Source: Pseudarthrobacter sp. NIBRBAC000502770 (lineage in GTDB: Bacteria; Actinomycetota; Actinomycetes; Actinomycetales; Micrococcaceae). Taken from it: a DNA stretch of 64,000 nt. The stretch spans positions 3,596,001 to 3,660,000 of the forward strand of contig NZ_CP041198.1 of assembly GCF_006517815.1 (NCBI RefSeq), written 5' to 3'. Below, piece by piece: positions 16,336 through 24,962 of this stretch. Within the stretch, counting starts at the first letter, position 1, and each line of letters begins with the position of its first letter. The position numbers were made by a program, and so were the translations under genes. The notes under the pieces are model-generated. The model searched no databases. It was not told the origin of the DNA and saw only the letters and a list, made by a program, of their open reading frames with translations.

Positions 16336-18395
16336 TATGCGTTGACCTTTCCGAAGAGCTCCAGGACTTCATCCTCGGACGTGGCAGCCTCGAGCCGCGC
16401 CACCTGCTCCTTGTTGGTGAAGACCTTGGCGATGGAGGACAGGATGTGCAGGTGCTCATTGTTGATGCCTGCCACGCCCACCACGAACTTGACCTGCTTG
16501 CCGTTCCAGTCGATGCCTTCCGGGTAGCGGATGACGGACACCGCCGATTTGCGGATGTGGTCCTTGGCGGCGTTGGTGCCGTGCGGGATGGCCAGGAAGC
16601 TGCCCATGTAGGTGGACACGGATTCCTCGCGTTCGTGCATGGCGGCAATGTAACCCTCGTCCACGGCACCGCGCGCCAGCAGGAGCCGGCCGGCCTCGTC
16701 GATGGCGGCGTCACGGGTGGTGGCCTTACCGGCCAGCACCACACTCTCGCGGGCCAGGATTTCGGAGGTTCCGTTGGCGGAAGCGCCGGACGCCGCAGCT
16801 GTTCCCGCGGCAGCGGGCGCTGCGTCAATGGGTGCGTCGGCGGCGTGCGCACCGTGGGTGGTGCCGGCGTCGGACTTTTCCCCTTCGGTGTTGCTCTCAC
16901 GGACCAGCTCGACGATCTCGTCGTAGCGCGGGCTGCTCATGAAGTTGTCCACGGAGTAGTGGACGGCGCTGGACGTGGCCGGCTTGGCGCGTTCGGTGAG
17001 GTCCTGGTGGGTGACCACCACATCGTAGGTGTCCGTGAGGTTGGCAATCGAGGCATTGGTGACCTTGACGTCCGGGAAGCCGGCAGCCTTGATCTTGTTC
17101 CGCAGCACCGAGGCGCCCATGGCGCTGGAGCCCATACCGGCGTCGCAGGCGAACACGACGTTCCGCACGGGGCCCGCCAGGACGCCCACCCCGCCGCGGC
17201 CGGCGGCTGCACCAGCGGCAGTTCCTGCAGCGGCACCGGTGAGGGTTGAGGCAACCGAGCTCTTCTTGCCCTTCATGGCTTCCATGCGGGCGGTGGCGTC
17301 ACCCAGGTCGGCCTCGTCGCTGTGCTTGGTGGTGCGCAGGATGACCGAGGACACCAGGAAGGAGACGGCCGCCGCGAGCACCACGGACAGGATGACGCCG
17401 AAGTAGCTGTCACGCGAGGTCTGCGCCAGCACGGCGAAGATGGAACCCGGGGCGGCCGGAGCGACCAGGCCGGAGTTGGTGACGGCCAGGGTGGCGATGC
17501 CGGTCATGCCGCCGGCGATGGTACCCAGGATCAGCAGCGGACGCATCAGGACGTACGGGAAGTAGATCTCGTGGATGCCGCCGAGGAACTGGATGATGGC
17601 TGCGCCGGGGGCCGATGCCTTGGCGGCGCCGCGGCCGAAGAACGCGTAGGCGAGCAGGAGGCCCAGGCCGGGACCGGGGTTGGCCTCCAGCAGGAACAGG
17701 ATGGACTTGCCCTGCTCCAGCGACTGCTGCACGCCCAGCGGGGTGAGCACACCGTGGTTGATGGCGTTGTTCAGGAACAGGACCTTGGCCGGCTCGATAA
17801 AGATGCTGGTCAGCGGCAGGAGGCCGTTGTGGACCAGGAACTGCACGAAGTTGCCTGCGGCAGTACTGAACGCCGTGACCAGCGGCGATATGCCGTAGAA
17901 GCCCAGCAGCGCCAGCAGGGCGCCCCAGATGCCTGCGGAGAAGTTGTTGACCAGCATCTCGAAGCCGGGGCGGATCTTGCCGTCCCAGATCGAGTCGATC
18001 TTCTTCATGGTCCAGCCGCCCAGCGGGCCCATGATCATGGCGCCGATGAACATCGGGATGCCGGCGCCAACGATCACGCCCATGGTGCCGATTGCCCCCA
18101 CCACGCCGCCGCGGACGTCGTAGACCATCTTGCCGCCGGTGTAGCCGATCAGCAGCGGCAAGAGGTAGGTGATCATGGGGCCTACCAGGCCAATGTTGGG
18201 CTTCCCGTCGGTCTCGCCGAAACCACCGAGCTGCGGTACGGGCAGCCACCCCTTCTCAATGAAGAGGGCGGTGATGATGCCCCAGGCGATGAACGCCCCG
18301 ATGTTGGGCATGATCATGCCGGACAGGAATGTCCCGAACTTTTGGACGTGCACGCGCGCGCTGGTGCGGGGCTTTGCAACTGTCTCTGTTGCCAT
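16335..18395 (-). CDS. mtlA: PTS mannitol transporter, fused EIICBA
   Basis: This 686-residue protein takes up mannitol and phosphorylates it. Residues about 20-355 form the membrane IIC domain (EANPGPGLGLLLAYAFFG; GGIHEIYFP at 272-280). Residues 411-505 form the IIB domain with phosphocysteine Cys417 in FACDAGMGSS. Residues 545-686 form the IIA domain with phosphohistidine His605 in FLAIPHGTNAA. Ala-Gly-rich linkers (about 386-405 and 505-543) separate the domains. It is coupled to mtlD. A TetR gene precedes it by 88 bases, and ptsI is divergent beyond that. Confidence 0.96.
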   Translation of the reverse strand: MATETVAKPRTSARVHVQKFGTFLSGMIMPNIGAFIAWGIITALFIEKGWLPVPQLGGFGETDGKPNIGLVGPMITYLLPLLIGYTGGKMVYDVRGGVVGAIGTMGVIVGAGIPMFIGAMIMGPLGGWTMKKIDSIWDGKIRPGFEMLVNNFSAGIWGALLALLGFYGISPLVTAFSTAAGNFVQFLVHNGLLPLTSIFIEPAKVLFLNNAINHGVLTPLGVQQSLEQGKSILFLLEANPGPGLGLLLAYAFFGRGAAKASAPGAAIIQFLGGIHEIYFPYVLMRPLLILGTIAGGMTGIATLAVTNSGLVAPAAPGSIFAVLAQTSRDSYFGVILSVVLAAAVSFLVSSVILRTTKHSDEADLGDATARMEAMKGKKSSVASTLTGAAAGTAAGAAAGRGGVGVLAGPVRNVVFACDAGMGSSAMGASVLRNKIKAAGFPDVKVTNASIANLTDTYDVVVTHQDLTERAKPATSSAVHYSVDNFMSSPRYDEIVELVRESNTEGEKSDAGTTHGAHAADAPIDAAPAAAGTAAASGASANGTSEILARESVVLAGKATTRDAAIDEAGRLLLARGAVDEGYIAAMHEREESVSTYMGSFLAIPHGTNAAKDHIRKSAVSVIRYPEGIDWNGKQVKFVVGVAGINNEHLHILSSIAKVFTNKEQVARLEAATSEDEVLELFGKVNA

Positions 18396-18483
18396 GTGAT
18401 TTCCTAACCGTCATTCCTGCTGCTCCGCAGGATTGGTCCGATGATTACGACGACGTACTGCTGGGTAATGCGTGGTTGTGGGG

Positions 18484-19212
18484 CTACCCGGCCGGGCTGG
18501 TGGAGATCCGGTGGAGCCATTCGAGGAAAAGCTTGAGTTCCGAGCTGGAAAGCTGGTCAGAGTGCGAGGCCTGAAGTGCGGCGTTCAGGGCGATCGCTGC
18601 CACCACCACCGAGGACTTTCCGGCGCCGCCCGGGGCCGGGCCGCTGGCGGGCTCGGCGGACACCGCGAAAATCATGGCGTCCCGGGTCATGGTGGACAGT
18701 TCGAGGTTGCGTTCGGTGGCGGGCTCCGCAATCAGCATCAGCGTCACGCCCACGTTGGCCGCCAGGATGGACCTGGCCGCTTCCCGGGGCTGGACGTTCA
18801 GCTGGCCCGCCGCCGCTGCCTTGTTCAGCATCTCCTCCATCAGCGCCTCGGCGTCCGCCACGATGGCGGGCCGGCTTTCCGGACGGATATTGCCGAACAT
18901 CACCAGGTACAGCTCGGGCTGGTTGAGCCCGAACTGGACGTGGTTGTCCCACATTCTCCGGATGTCCTCGAGGGGCTGTCCGGAAGGGGCGAAATCCCTT
19001 TCGCCCGCGACATATTCTTCAAATCCTGCGGCGACGACGGCGTCGAACAGACCTTCCTTGTCACCGAAGTGGTGGTACAGGGTGGGAGCGGAGACCCCTG
19101 CCAGCTGGGTGATCTGGCGGGTGGAAACCGGAGCTCCCGCGGAATTTGCCAGCAGTTCCGCGGCAGCACGGAGCAGCCGCATTTTGGGGGGAAGCTGGCC
19201 ATCCAAACTCAT
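18484..19212 (-). CDS. TetR family regulator of the PTS locus
   Basis: This 242-residue TetR-type protein has its helix-turn-helix at residues about 28-55 (STRQITQLAGVSAPTLYHHFGDKEG). The rest is a helical effector domain with an Ala-rich stretch at about 190-215. It starts at ATG 19212 with TAGGGT ending seven bases upstream (leaderless). A palindrome lies between it and the divergent ptsI gene, and it is upstream of mtlA-mtlD on the same strand. It therefore probably represses both sides. Mannitol operons are usually governed by MtlR or DeoR/GntR types, so a TetR here is unusual. Confidence 0.88.
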   Translation of the reverse strand: MSLDGQLPPKMRLLRAAAELLANSAGAPVSTRQITQLAGVSAPTLYHHFGDKEGLFDAVVAAGFEEYVAGERDFAPSGQPLEDIRRMWDNHVQFGLNQPELYLVMFGNIRPESRPAIVADAEALMEEMLNKAAAAGQLNVQPREAARSILAANVGVTLMLIAEPATERNLELSTMTRDAMIFAVSAEPASGPAPGGAGKSSVVVAAIALNAALQASHSDQLSSSELKLFLEWLHRISTSPAG

Positions 19213-19219
19213 AACCGCT

Positions 19220-19225
19220 ACCCTA
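19220..19225 (-). promoter_or_regulatory. -10 hexamer TAGGGT, leaderless promoter of the PTS-locus TetR
   Basis: TAGGGT on the minus strand ends seven bases before the ATG at 19212. Confidence 0.45.
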
Positions 19226-19230
19226 GCACC

Positions 19231-19245
19231 TATAGCGTTGCTATA
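19231..19245. promoter_or_regulatory. Palindromic operator TATAGCgttGCTATA
   Basis: Perfect six-base arms with a three-base centre lie just upstream of the tetR -10 hexamer, in the 160-base gap shared with ptsI. This is the expected place for TetR autoregulation. Confidence 0.65.
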
Positions 19246-19372
19246 TGAACTGAATCACATACAATTTTTTCAGGCTCGTTTCCACCTCCTGACGTGGCAG
19301 TCCGGCGGTGTTCCGGCACGGCGCCGGAAATGTTTGGCGGGCCTGGCTACCGGCAGAGAATGAGGACCTTCA

Positions 19373-21058
19373 GTGCAGAACTTCCCAGGAGTAGGCGTCA
19401 GTCCAGGCCGCGTCATCGGCACCATCCTCCAGATGCCCAAACCGATCAGTGAGCCTCCTGCCGGTGAGCAGCTGGCGCCGGACACCACGGCGGAAGAAGC
19501 CACGGCTGCCCTGAAGGCGGCCTCGCAGGCCGTGCACGACGAGCTGAAGGACCGCGCCGCGCACGCCACCGGAGACGGAAAGGCGGTCCTTGAAGCCACT
19601 GCACTGATGGCCAAGGACACCATGCTGATCAAGGGCGCGGCCAAGCTGGTGGCCCGGGGCACCTCCGCCGAGCGCGCCATCTGGGAATCAGGCTCCTCGG
19701 TGTCGGAGATGCTGCACAACCTGGGCGGCTACATGGCCGAACGCGCCACCGACGTCCTGGACGTCCGCGCCCGGATCGTCGCTGAGCTGCGGGGCGTCCC
19801 CGCGCCCGGCATTCCCGCCTCCAGCACCCCGTTCATCCTGGTGGCAGAAGACCTGGCCCCCGCGGATACCGCCACGCTGGACCCCAACAAGATCCTGGCG
19901 CTGGTCACCGCCGGCGGCGGACCCCAGTCCCACACTGCCATCATCGCCCGCTCGCTCGGCCTGCCCGCCGTGGTCGCAGCCGTGGGCGTTGATGAACTTC
20001 CGGACGGCACCGAGGTGTACGTGGACGGCGCGGCCGGCAGCATCACCGCCGAACCCGACGAGACCCTCCGTGCCACGGCCGAAGCCTGGGCGGCAACGGC
20101 CTCCCTGCTGGCCGAATTCACCGGCACGGGTACGACGGCGGACGGCCACGAGGTGCCGCTCCTCGCCAACGTGGGCGGCGGCAAGGACGCCCAAGCAGCT
20201 GCCAAGCTGGGCGCCCAGGGCGTGGGCCTGTTCCGCACCGAGTTCTGCTTCCTGGAACGGGACACGGAACCTTCCGTGGAGGAGCAGGCGGCGGCCTACA
20301 AGAGCGTGTTTGATGCATTCCCCGGCAAGAAGGTGGTGCTCCGCACGCTCGACGCCGGCGCCGACAAGCCGCTTCCGTTCCTGACCGACTCCACGGAGCC
20401 CAACCCTGCCCTGGGCGTCCGCGGCTACCGCACCGACTTCACCACGCCGGGCGTCCTGGACCGGCAGCTGGAAGCCATTGCCCTGGCCCAGCAGCAGTCC
20501 GAAGCCGACGTCTGGGTCATGGCTCCCATGATCTCCACGGCCGAGGAAGCCTCCCGCTTCGCCTCCATGTGCGCGGACGCCGGGATCAAGACCCCCGGCG
20601 TCATGGTGGAGGTCCCCTCCGCCGCCCTCACCGCAGAAGCGATCCTCCGCGAAGTGGAATTCGCCAGCCTGGGCACCAACGACCTTACGCAGTACGCCAT
20701 GGCGGCCGACCGCCAGCTGGGCCCGCTGGCCAACCTGAACACCCCGTGGCAGCCCGCAGTCCTGCGCCTCGTCGGACTGACCGTCGAAGGATCCCGCGCC
20801 GAGGGCCACAACAAACCCGTTGGAGTCTGTGGTGAGGCTGCCGCCGATCCTGCCCTCGCCGTCGTCCTTACCGGCCTTGGCGTCAATACACTCTCCATGA
20901 CCGCGCGTTCGCTGGCCGCAGTGGCCGCGGTCCTGAAGACGGTAACCCTGTCCGAGGCCCAGGAACTGGCCAAGCTGGCCCTCTCCGCCCCGAGTGCCAC
21001 CGAGGCGCGGGCCTGGGTGCGCGAAAAGCTGCCGGTCCTGGAGGAACTGGGACTCTGA
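19373..21058 (+). CDS. ptsI: Phosphoenolpyruvate-protein phosphotransferase (enzyme I)
   Basis: This 561-residue enzyme I passes phosphate from phosphoenolpyruvate to HPr, feeding the mannitol EIICBA across the divergent promoter. His187 in GGPQSHTAIIARSLGLP is the phosphorylated residue. The PEP-binding barrel shows GVGLFRTEFCFLERD, LRTLDAGADKPLPFL, SLGTNDLTQYAMAADR and the catalytic Cys in KPVGVCGEAAADP. It starts with GTG at 19373, with TGAGGA six bases upstream. No HPr gene (ptsH) is seen in the window, so it must lie elsewhere. Confidence 0.96.
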   Translation: MQNFPGVGVSPGRVIGTILQMPKPISEPPAGEQLAPDTTAEEATAALKAASQAVHDELKDRAAHATGDGKAVLEATALMAKDTMLIKGAAKLVARGTSAERAIWESGSSVSEMLHNLGGYMAERATDVLDVRARIVAELRGVPAPGIPASSTPFILVAEDLAPADTATLDPNKILALVTAGGGPQSHTAIIARSLGLPAVVAAVGVDELPDGTEVYVDGAAGSITAEPDETLRATAEAWAATASLLAEFTGTGTTADGHEVPLLANVGGGKDAQAAAKLGAQGVGLFRTEFCFLERDTEPSVEEQAAAYKSVFDAFPGKKVVLRTLDAGADKPLPFLTDSTEPNPALGVRGYRTDFTTPGVLDRQLEAIALAQQQSEADVWVMAPMISTAEEASRFASMCADAGIKTPGVMVEVPSAALTAEAILREVEFASLGTNDLTQYAMAADRQLGPLANLNTPWQPAVLRLVGLTVEGSRAEGHNKPVGVCGEAAADPALAVVLTGLGVNTLSMTARSLAAVAAVLKTVTLSEAQELAKLALSAPSATEARAWVREKLPVLEELGL

Positions 21059-21089
21059 CCAGCCGGGGGCGGCCGGGCGGCACCCGGGA

Positions 21090-21095
21090 TAGGCT
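21090..21095 (+). promoter_or_regulatory. -10 hexamer TAGGCT, leaderless promoter
   Basis: TAGGCT ends six bases before the ATG at 21102, with no Shine-Dalgarno sequence. Confidence 0.45.
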
Positions 21096-21101
21096 ACGTC
21101 C

Positions 21102-21524
21102 ATGGCACTGATAGCCCCCCGGGTCTCGGCCGGCCTGCCCGCCGGCGAGGCCCGCGCCCTGACGCGCGCCCTCGAGGACAGCAACGACGTCACCGTGTTC
21201 GTGGACGGCACCGTCCACCGGCTGCCCGCGGAGGCCCGGGACGCCGTCGTCGATCTCCTCGCCAGGCTGGGACGCGGCGAAACGGTGACGGTGAGCAGCG
21301 TGGAGGAGATGCTGACAACCTCCCAGGCCGCCGAACTGGCCGGGATTTCGCACACCTACCTGCGGAACATGACCGATCGCGGGGAAATCCCGGTGGAGTA
21401 CCGCGGATCGCACCGCCGGATCCGCACGGCCCACATCATGGCCTGGCTGGAGCAGCAGAAGCTTGCCGAACAGAAGCGCAAGCAAGGCAAGAACGCGGCC
21501 GTCGACGCCGGCGCGGGCGAATAG
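21102..21524 (+). CDS. Excisionase-family DNA-binding protein, antitoxin-like
   Basis: This 140-residue protein has an N-terminal alpha/beta part (residues 1-65, ending LARLGRGETVTV). It is followed by an excisionase/MerR-type helix-turn-helix (LTTSQAAELAGISHTYLRNM, then DRGEIPVEYRGSHRRIR) and a lysine-rich tail. This two-part layout is familiar from actinobacterial antitoxins that precede PIN-domain toxins, but no PIN gene follows. Instead an alpha/beta hydrolase starts one base into its stop codon (TAGTG). The antitoxin comparison is from memory and is inference. The start is supported by a leaderless promoter. Confidence 0.8.
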   Translation: MALIAPRVSAGLPAGEARALTRALEDSNDVTVFVDGTVHRLPAEARDAVVDLLARLGRGETVTVSSVEEMLTTSQAAELAGISHTYLRNMTDRGEIPVEYRGSHRRIRTAHIMAWLEQQKLAEQKRKQGKNAAVDAGAGE

Positions 21525-22354
21525 TGCGGGCCCCCCTGTCCTGGCCACGGCGCCGGAAGGATATTGTGCTCCACTCAGCCGACATGGAAGCGAACGGTCT
21601 AACGGGCCGGATCCTCTGGGCTGACGGGACACCCGCCCCTGGACCGGATGCCGCAGGCGCCTCCACGGCACCCGCCTACATCCTCATTCACGGCATCGGC
21701 GTTTCACACCGCTACCTTCGCCGCTTGCACGGTGAGCTCGCCGCCGTTGCCCCAACGTACTCCTTGGAACTGCCGGGCTTCGCTGGAACGCCCAGGCCGG
21801 AGCGGCAGCTGTCCGTGGCCGACTACGGCGCCTTCATCGCCCAGGCACTCAAGGCAAGCGGCATCGCCTCCTACATCCTGGTGGGGCATTCCATGGGCGT
21901 GCAGTTCGCCATCGAGGCAGCGCTCCATGCTCCCGGCCAGGCGCAACGGCTGGTCCTCATGGGTCCGGTGGTGGACTCGCGGCACAGGACCGTCGTGCGG
22001 CAGGGCATGGCGCTGTTCCTGGACGCCCTCCTCAGGGAGAGCCCAGGGTCGAACTGGCTCGTGCTCTCGGACTACTTCCGCTGCGGGCCCCGCTGGTATT
22101 TCACCGTGCTCCCCGTCATGATGGCCTACCCTACGGAGCGGAGGCTGGCCGGGATCAACGTTCCGGTCCTGGTGCTGCGCGGCGACAACGACCAGGTGGC
22201 AGGCGCTGACTGGTCGCTCCAACTCTCCCGGGCAGTGCCGGAGGGAAGCTTCGCGGAGATCCAGCACGCCGGGCACGTGGTCCAGCACCTGCGCCCGCGG
22301 CAGGTGGCGGATGCCATCAAATCCTGGGCCGCCCTGCCCAGCGCCGCATCTTGA
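21524..22354 (+). CDS. Alpha/beta hydrolase
   Basis: This protein of about 276 residues has the hydrolase fold: oxyanion region LIHGIGVSHRYL, nucleophile Ser123 in VGHSMG, acid Asp in VLRGDNDQVAG and His in IQHAGHVVQ. The GTG at 21524 overlaps the preceding stop codon by one base; an in-frame ATG at 21584 is an alternative start giving 256 residues. The 3' end overlaps the convergent PucR-type gene by 38 bases. The substrate is unknown. Confidence 0.85.
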   Translation: MRAPLSWPRRRKDIVLHSADMEANGLTGRILWADGTPAPGPDAAGASTAPAYILIHGIGVSHRYLRRLHGELAAVAPTYSLELPGFAGTPRPERQLSVADYGAFIAQALKASGIASYILVGHSMGVQFAIEAALHAPGQAQRLVLMGPVVDSRHRTVVRQGMALFLDALLRESPGSNWLVLSDYFRCGPRWYFTVLPVMMAYPTERRLAGINVPVLVLRGDNDQVAGADWSLQLSRAVPEGSFAEIQHAGHVVQHLRPRQVADAIKSWAALPSAAS

Positions 22355-23537
22355 GGGCCGCGTGCAGCTCCAGCCGGGGCATCCCCTTCAGCGGGTCCAC
22401 GCCCAGCAGCTGCCGGATCCGTCCCAGCCGGTTGTAGATGCTGCTGCGGTGCAGGTGGAGCCTGGTGGCCACGTCCTGGACCGAGCCGTCGTTGTCATAG
22501 AGCAGCTCCAGGACCGGAATGAGCTCACCGTTGCGGTCATGGTCCTCGAGCATTCGGAAGTACACCGACCCGGAGTCCGCCCAGGCACCTACTCCTCCCC
22601 CGGCGGAGGCCAGCAGCTGGTACACGCCGGTGGCCCTGCAGTCCACCAGCTCGCCCAGCTGCGGATCCACCGCGGCCGCCTGGGCTGCCATCCGTGACTG
22701 CCGGTACGCCTCCGAGAGCTGCCGGGTCTTCGCGAAGCCTTCACTGATGCCAAGGATGATCCGGTGCACCGGGCGGCCGGAACGCTTCGCCAGCTCCAGC
22801 TGGTAGTGCACCAGGACCTGGGCATGGTTTGCCCGGCCGGTCGATTCGCGGAACAGCACCACCGAATGCGTCTCCGTCCCCGCGCTGAAGAGGGCGGCAT
22901 CCACGCCCACCGTGGCCTGCAGCGCGGTGGACCGGTGGATCAGGGTGGAGGCGATGGGGTCCGGGCCGCTGGCCCAGCCGTCTGCGTCCAGGACCGTGAC
23001 CATCTGCCACGGCCCCCTCCCCTGGACTTCCTTCCAGCCGGCCACCGCAGCCACCGCATTGGGCTCCCCGGCGCAGGCGGCCAGGAACTCCCGCTCGCGG
23101 CCCCGCCGGAATTCGGATTCAGCCGTGTTCGAGTCGAGCAGGAGCCCTGACAGCAGCTCAAGCTCGTGGTTGACGCCCGGCAGCTGGGTGAGGATCGCCG
23201 TCGGGCTTTCCTCCGCCGAGTCCTGCTGCACCCAGAGATAGCCCACCCGGAAACCGCGAACCATCAGCGGGACGCACACGCGGCCCAGCATGCCCAGGTC
23301 CGGGTTGGCCGGCACCACAACAGGCCGTACGGCGGTGGCGATCCCGTGCGCGAGCTGCCACGCGCTCACGTCCGCCGGGACCTTCTTGCTCAGCAGGAAG
23401 TTGACCCGGACGCGGTCAGCGTGGGACTGGTTGGAACTGTAGGCGAGCAGCAGCCCGTCCAAATCCTCCAGGGACAGCCCCCGGCCCAGCTTCTGCGCCA
23501 CCTGTTCGACGAGCTGTTCCACACCCTGCTGCTGCAT
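22317..23537 (-). CDS. PucR/AdeR-type regulator, probable activator of ald
   Basis: This protein has about 406 residues. The C-terminal helix-turn-helix of the PucR family is clear: DNDGSVQDVATRLHLHRSSI, then YNRLGRIRQLLGVDPLKG. The middle holds a GGDEF-like regulatory fold typical of CdaR/PucR proteins. ATG 23537 is preferred because TACTGT ends six bases upstream (leaderless). It is divergent from alanine dehydrogenase. In Bacillus subtilis a PucR-family protein, AdeR, activates ald, so the same role is inferred here. Confidence 0.85.
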   Translation of the reverse strand: MQQQGVEQLVEQVAQKLGRGLSLEDLDGLLLAYSSNQSHADRVRVNFLLSKKVPADVSAWQLAHGIATAVRPVVVPANPDLGMLGRVCVPLMVRGFRVGYLWVQQDSAEESPTAILTQLPGVNHELELLSGLLLDSNTAESEFRRGREREFLAACAGEPNAVAAVAGWKEVQGRGPWQMVTVLDADGWASGPDPIASTLIHRSTALQATVGVDAALFSAGTETHSVVLFRESTGRANHAQVLVHYQLELAKRSGRPVHRIILGISEGFAKTRQLSEAYRQSRMAAQAAAVDPQLGELVDCRATGVYQLLASAGGGVGAWADSGSVYFRMLEDHDRNGELIPVLELLYDNDGSVQDVATRLHLHRSSIYNRLGRIRQLLGVDPLKGMPRLELHAALKMRRWAGRPRI

Positions 23538-23543
23538 GGGCCA

Positions 23544-23549
23544 ACAGTA
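23544..23549 (-). promoter_or_regulatory. -10 hexamer TACTGT, leaderless promoter of the PucR-type gene
   Basis: TACTGT on the minus strand ends six bases before the ATG at 23537. Confidence 0.4.
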
Positions 23550-23604
23550 CTGCCCCGGCGGCCCCGCGGACGAACGGACACGAGGCGACACCTGACGCTC
23601 CAAG

Positions 23605-23654
23605 GCTCGACGAATGTCGAGCTAAAGGATCCAAAAACCGCGGAATCCCGCGGT
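23605..23654. promoter_or_regulatory. Two inverted repeats in the regulator-ald intergenic region
   Basis: GCTCGACgaatGTCGAGC (23605-23622) and ACCGCGGaatcCCGCGGT (23637-23654) each have perfect seven-base arms and a four-base centre. They lie midway between the divergent regulator and ald, so one or both may be regulator sites. Confidence 0.5.
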
Positions 23655-23771
23655 TCCGGCCAGCCCGAGGGCACGGGATCATGTCGCCTGGCTCACAACG
23701 GGATTTATCGTTGAAACACGAAAATCCTTCCACCTGTACGGCCTACCGGCCCCCAAAAACTGGAGCAGACG

Positions 23772-24890
23772 ATGATCATCGGCGTCCCCAAAGAAATCAA
23801 GAACAACGAATTCCGGGTAGCCATCACCGCGGCCGGCGTCCACGAGTTCCTCACCCACGGGCACACCGTCCTGGTGGAGCGCGGCGCAGGCCTGGGCTCG
23901 GGAATCACCGACGAGGAATACTCGATCGCCGGCGCCGAGATCGTCAACGAGGCGGACGACGTCTGGGCCCGCGCCGACATGGTGATGAAGGTCAAGGAAC
24001 CGATCAAGTCCGAATACCACCGCTTCCGCAAGGGCCTGATCCTCTTCACCTACCTGCACCTGGCCGCCGAGCCCGAGCTCACCGCGGAGCTCATCAATTC
24101 CGGCGTCACCGCCATCGCCTACGAAACCGTGCAGGAGGGCAGGTCGCTGCCGCTGCTGGCTCCGATGTCCGAAGTTGCCGGCCGCCTGTCCGTCCAGGTG
24201 GGCGCCACCTCCCTGATGGCCCCGGCCGGCGGCAAGGGTGTCCTGCTGGGCGGCGTGCCCGGCGTGCGGCCCGCGAAGGTGGTTGTCCTGGGCGCCGGCG
24301 TGGCCGGAACCAACGCCGCTGCCATGGCCCTGGGCCTGGGCGCCGACGTCACCATCCTGGACATCAACATCAACCGCCTGCGCGAACTTGATGCCCAGTA
24401 CCAGGGCCGGCTGAAGACCGTTGCCTCCAACAAGTACGAGATCGAGAAGTCAGTGGTGGACGCCGACCTGGTGATTGGTTCCGTCCTGATCCCCGGCGCC
24501 AAGGCTCCCAAGCTGGTCACCAACGACCTCGTGGCCCGCATGAAGCCCGGCTCGGTCCTGGTGGACATCGCCGTGGACCAGGGCGGCTGCTTCGAGGACA
24601 CACACCCCACCACCCACCAGGAGCCCACGTACAAGGTGCATAACACCATCTTCTACTGCGTGGCCAACATGCCTGGCGCCGTGCCCAACACCTCCACGTA
24701 CGCGCTGACCAACGTCACCCTGCGCTACGCGGTGTCCCTGGCAAACCTGGGCGTCAAGGCCGCCTTCGACCGCGACCCCGCCCTTGCCGCCGGCCTTAAC
24801 ATCGCCGCAGGCCACGTGGCGCACCACTCCGTGTCCGAGGCCCACAACCTGCCCCTCGTCGCCGACTGGCACGAGCTGGTCTCCGCCTAA
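23772..24890 (+). CDS. ald: Alanine dehydrogenase
   Basis: This 372-residue cytoplasmic enzyme interconverts L-alanine and pyruvate plus ammonium using NAD+. Expected residues are present: Lys75 (MVMKVKEP), His96 (FTYLHLAAE), the nucleotide motif GAGVAG at 174-179 and catalytic Asp269 in [10 protein letters not shown]. The length equals the family norm (about 371). The start has GGAG eight bases upstream. The divergent PucR/AdeR-type gene is the likely activator. It ends at a long-loop inverted repeat. Confidence 0.97.
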   Translation: MIIGVPKEIKNNEFRVAITAAGVHEFLTHGHTVLVERGAGLGSGITDEEYSIAGAEIVNEADDVWARADMVMKVKEPIKSEYHRFRKGLILFTYLHLAAEPELTAELINSGVTAIAYETVQEGRSLPLLAPMSEVAGRLSVQVGATSLMAPAGGKGVLLGGVPGVRPAKVVVLGAGVAGTNAAAMALGLGADVTILDININRLRELDAQYQGRLKTVASNKYEIEKSVVDADLVIGSVLIPGAKAPKLVTNDLVARMKPGSVLVDIAVDQGGCFEDTHPTTHQEPTYKVHNTIFYCVANMPGAVPNTSTYALTNVTLRYAVSLANLGVKAAFDRDPALAAGLNIAAGHVAHHSVSEAHNLPLVADWHELVSA

Positions 24891-24898
24891 GCCCTCTC

Positions 24899-24960
24899 CA
24901 TCGATTGCTCCGTAATCGTCCTTTTGAACCCTCAGAACGGCGCTTACGGAGCAATCGATG
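24899..24960. terminator. Long-loop inverted repeat between convergent genes
   Basis: Perfect 17-base arms (CATCGATTGCTCCGTAA at 24899-24915, complement at 24944-24960) enclose 28 bases. It abuts the ald stop and the end of the Gfo/Idh/MocA gene. The long loop is unusual for an intrinsic terminator. Confidence 0.55.
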
Positions 24961-24962
24961 AG

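Noticed and set aside
19688..21355. Long minus-strand open frame opposite ptsI
   Set aside because: Antisense shadow; no recognisable domain and it crosses two real genes.
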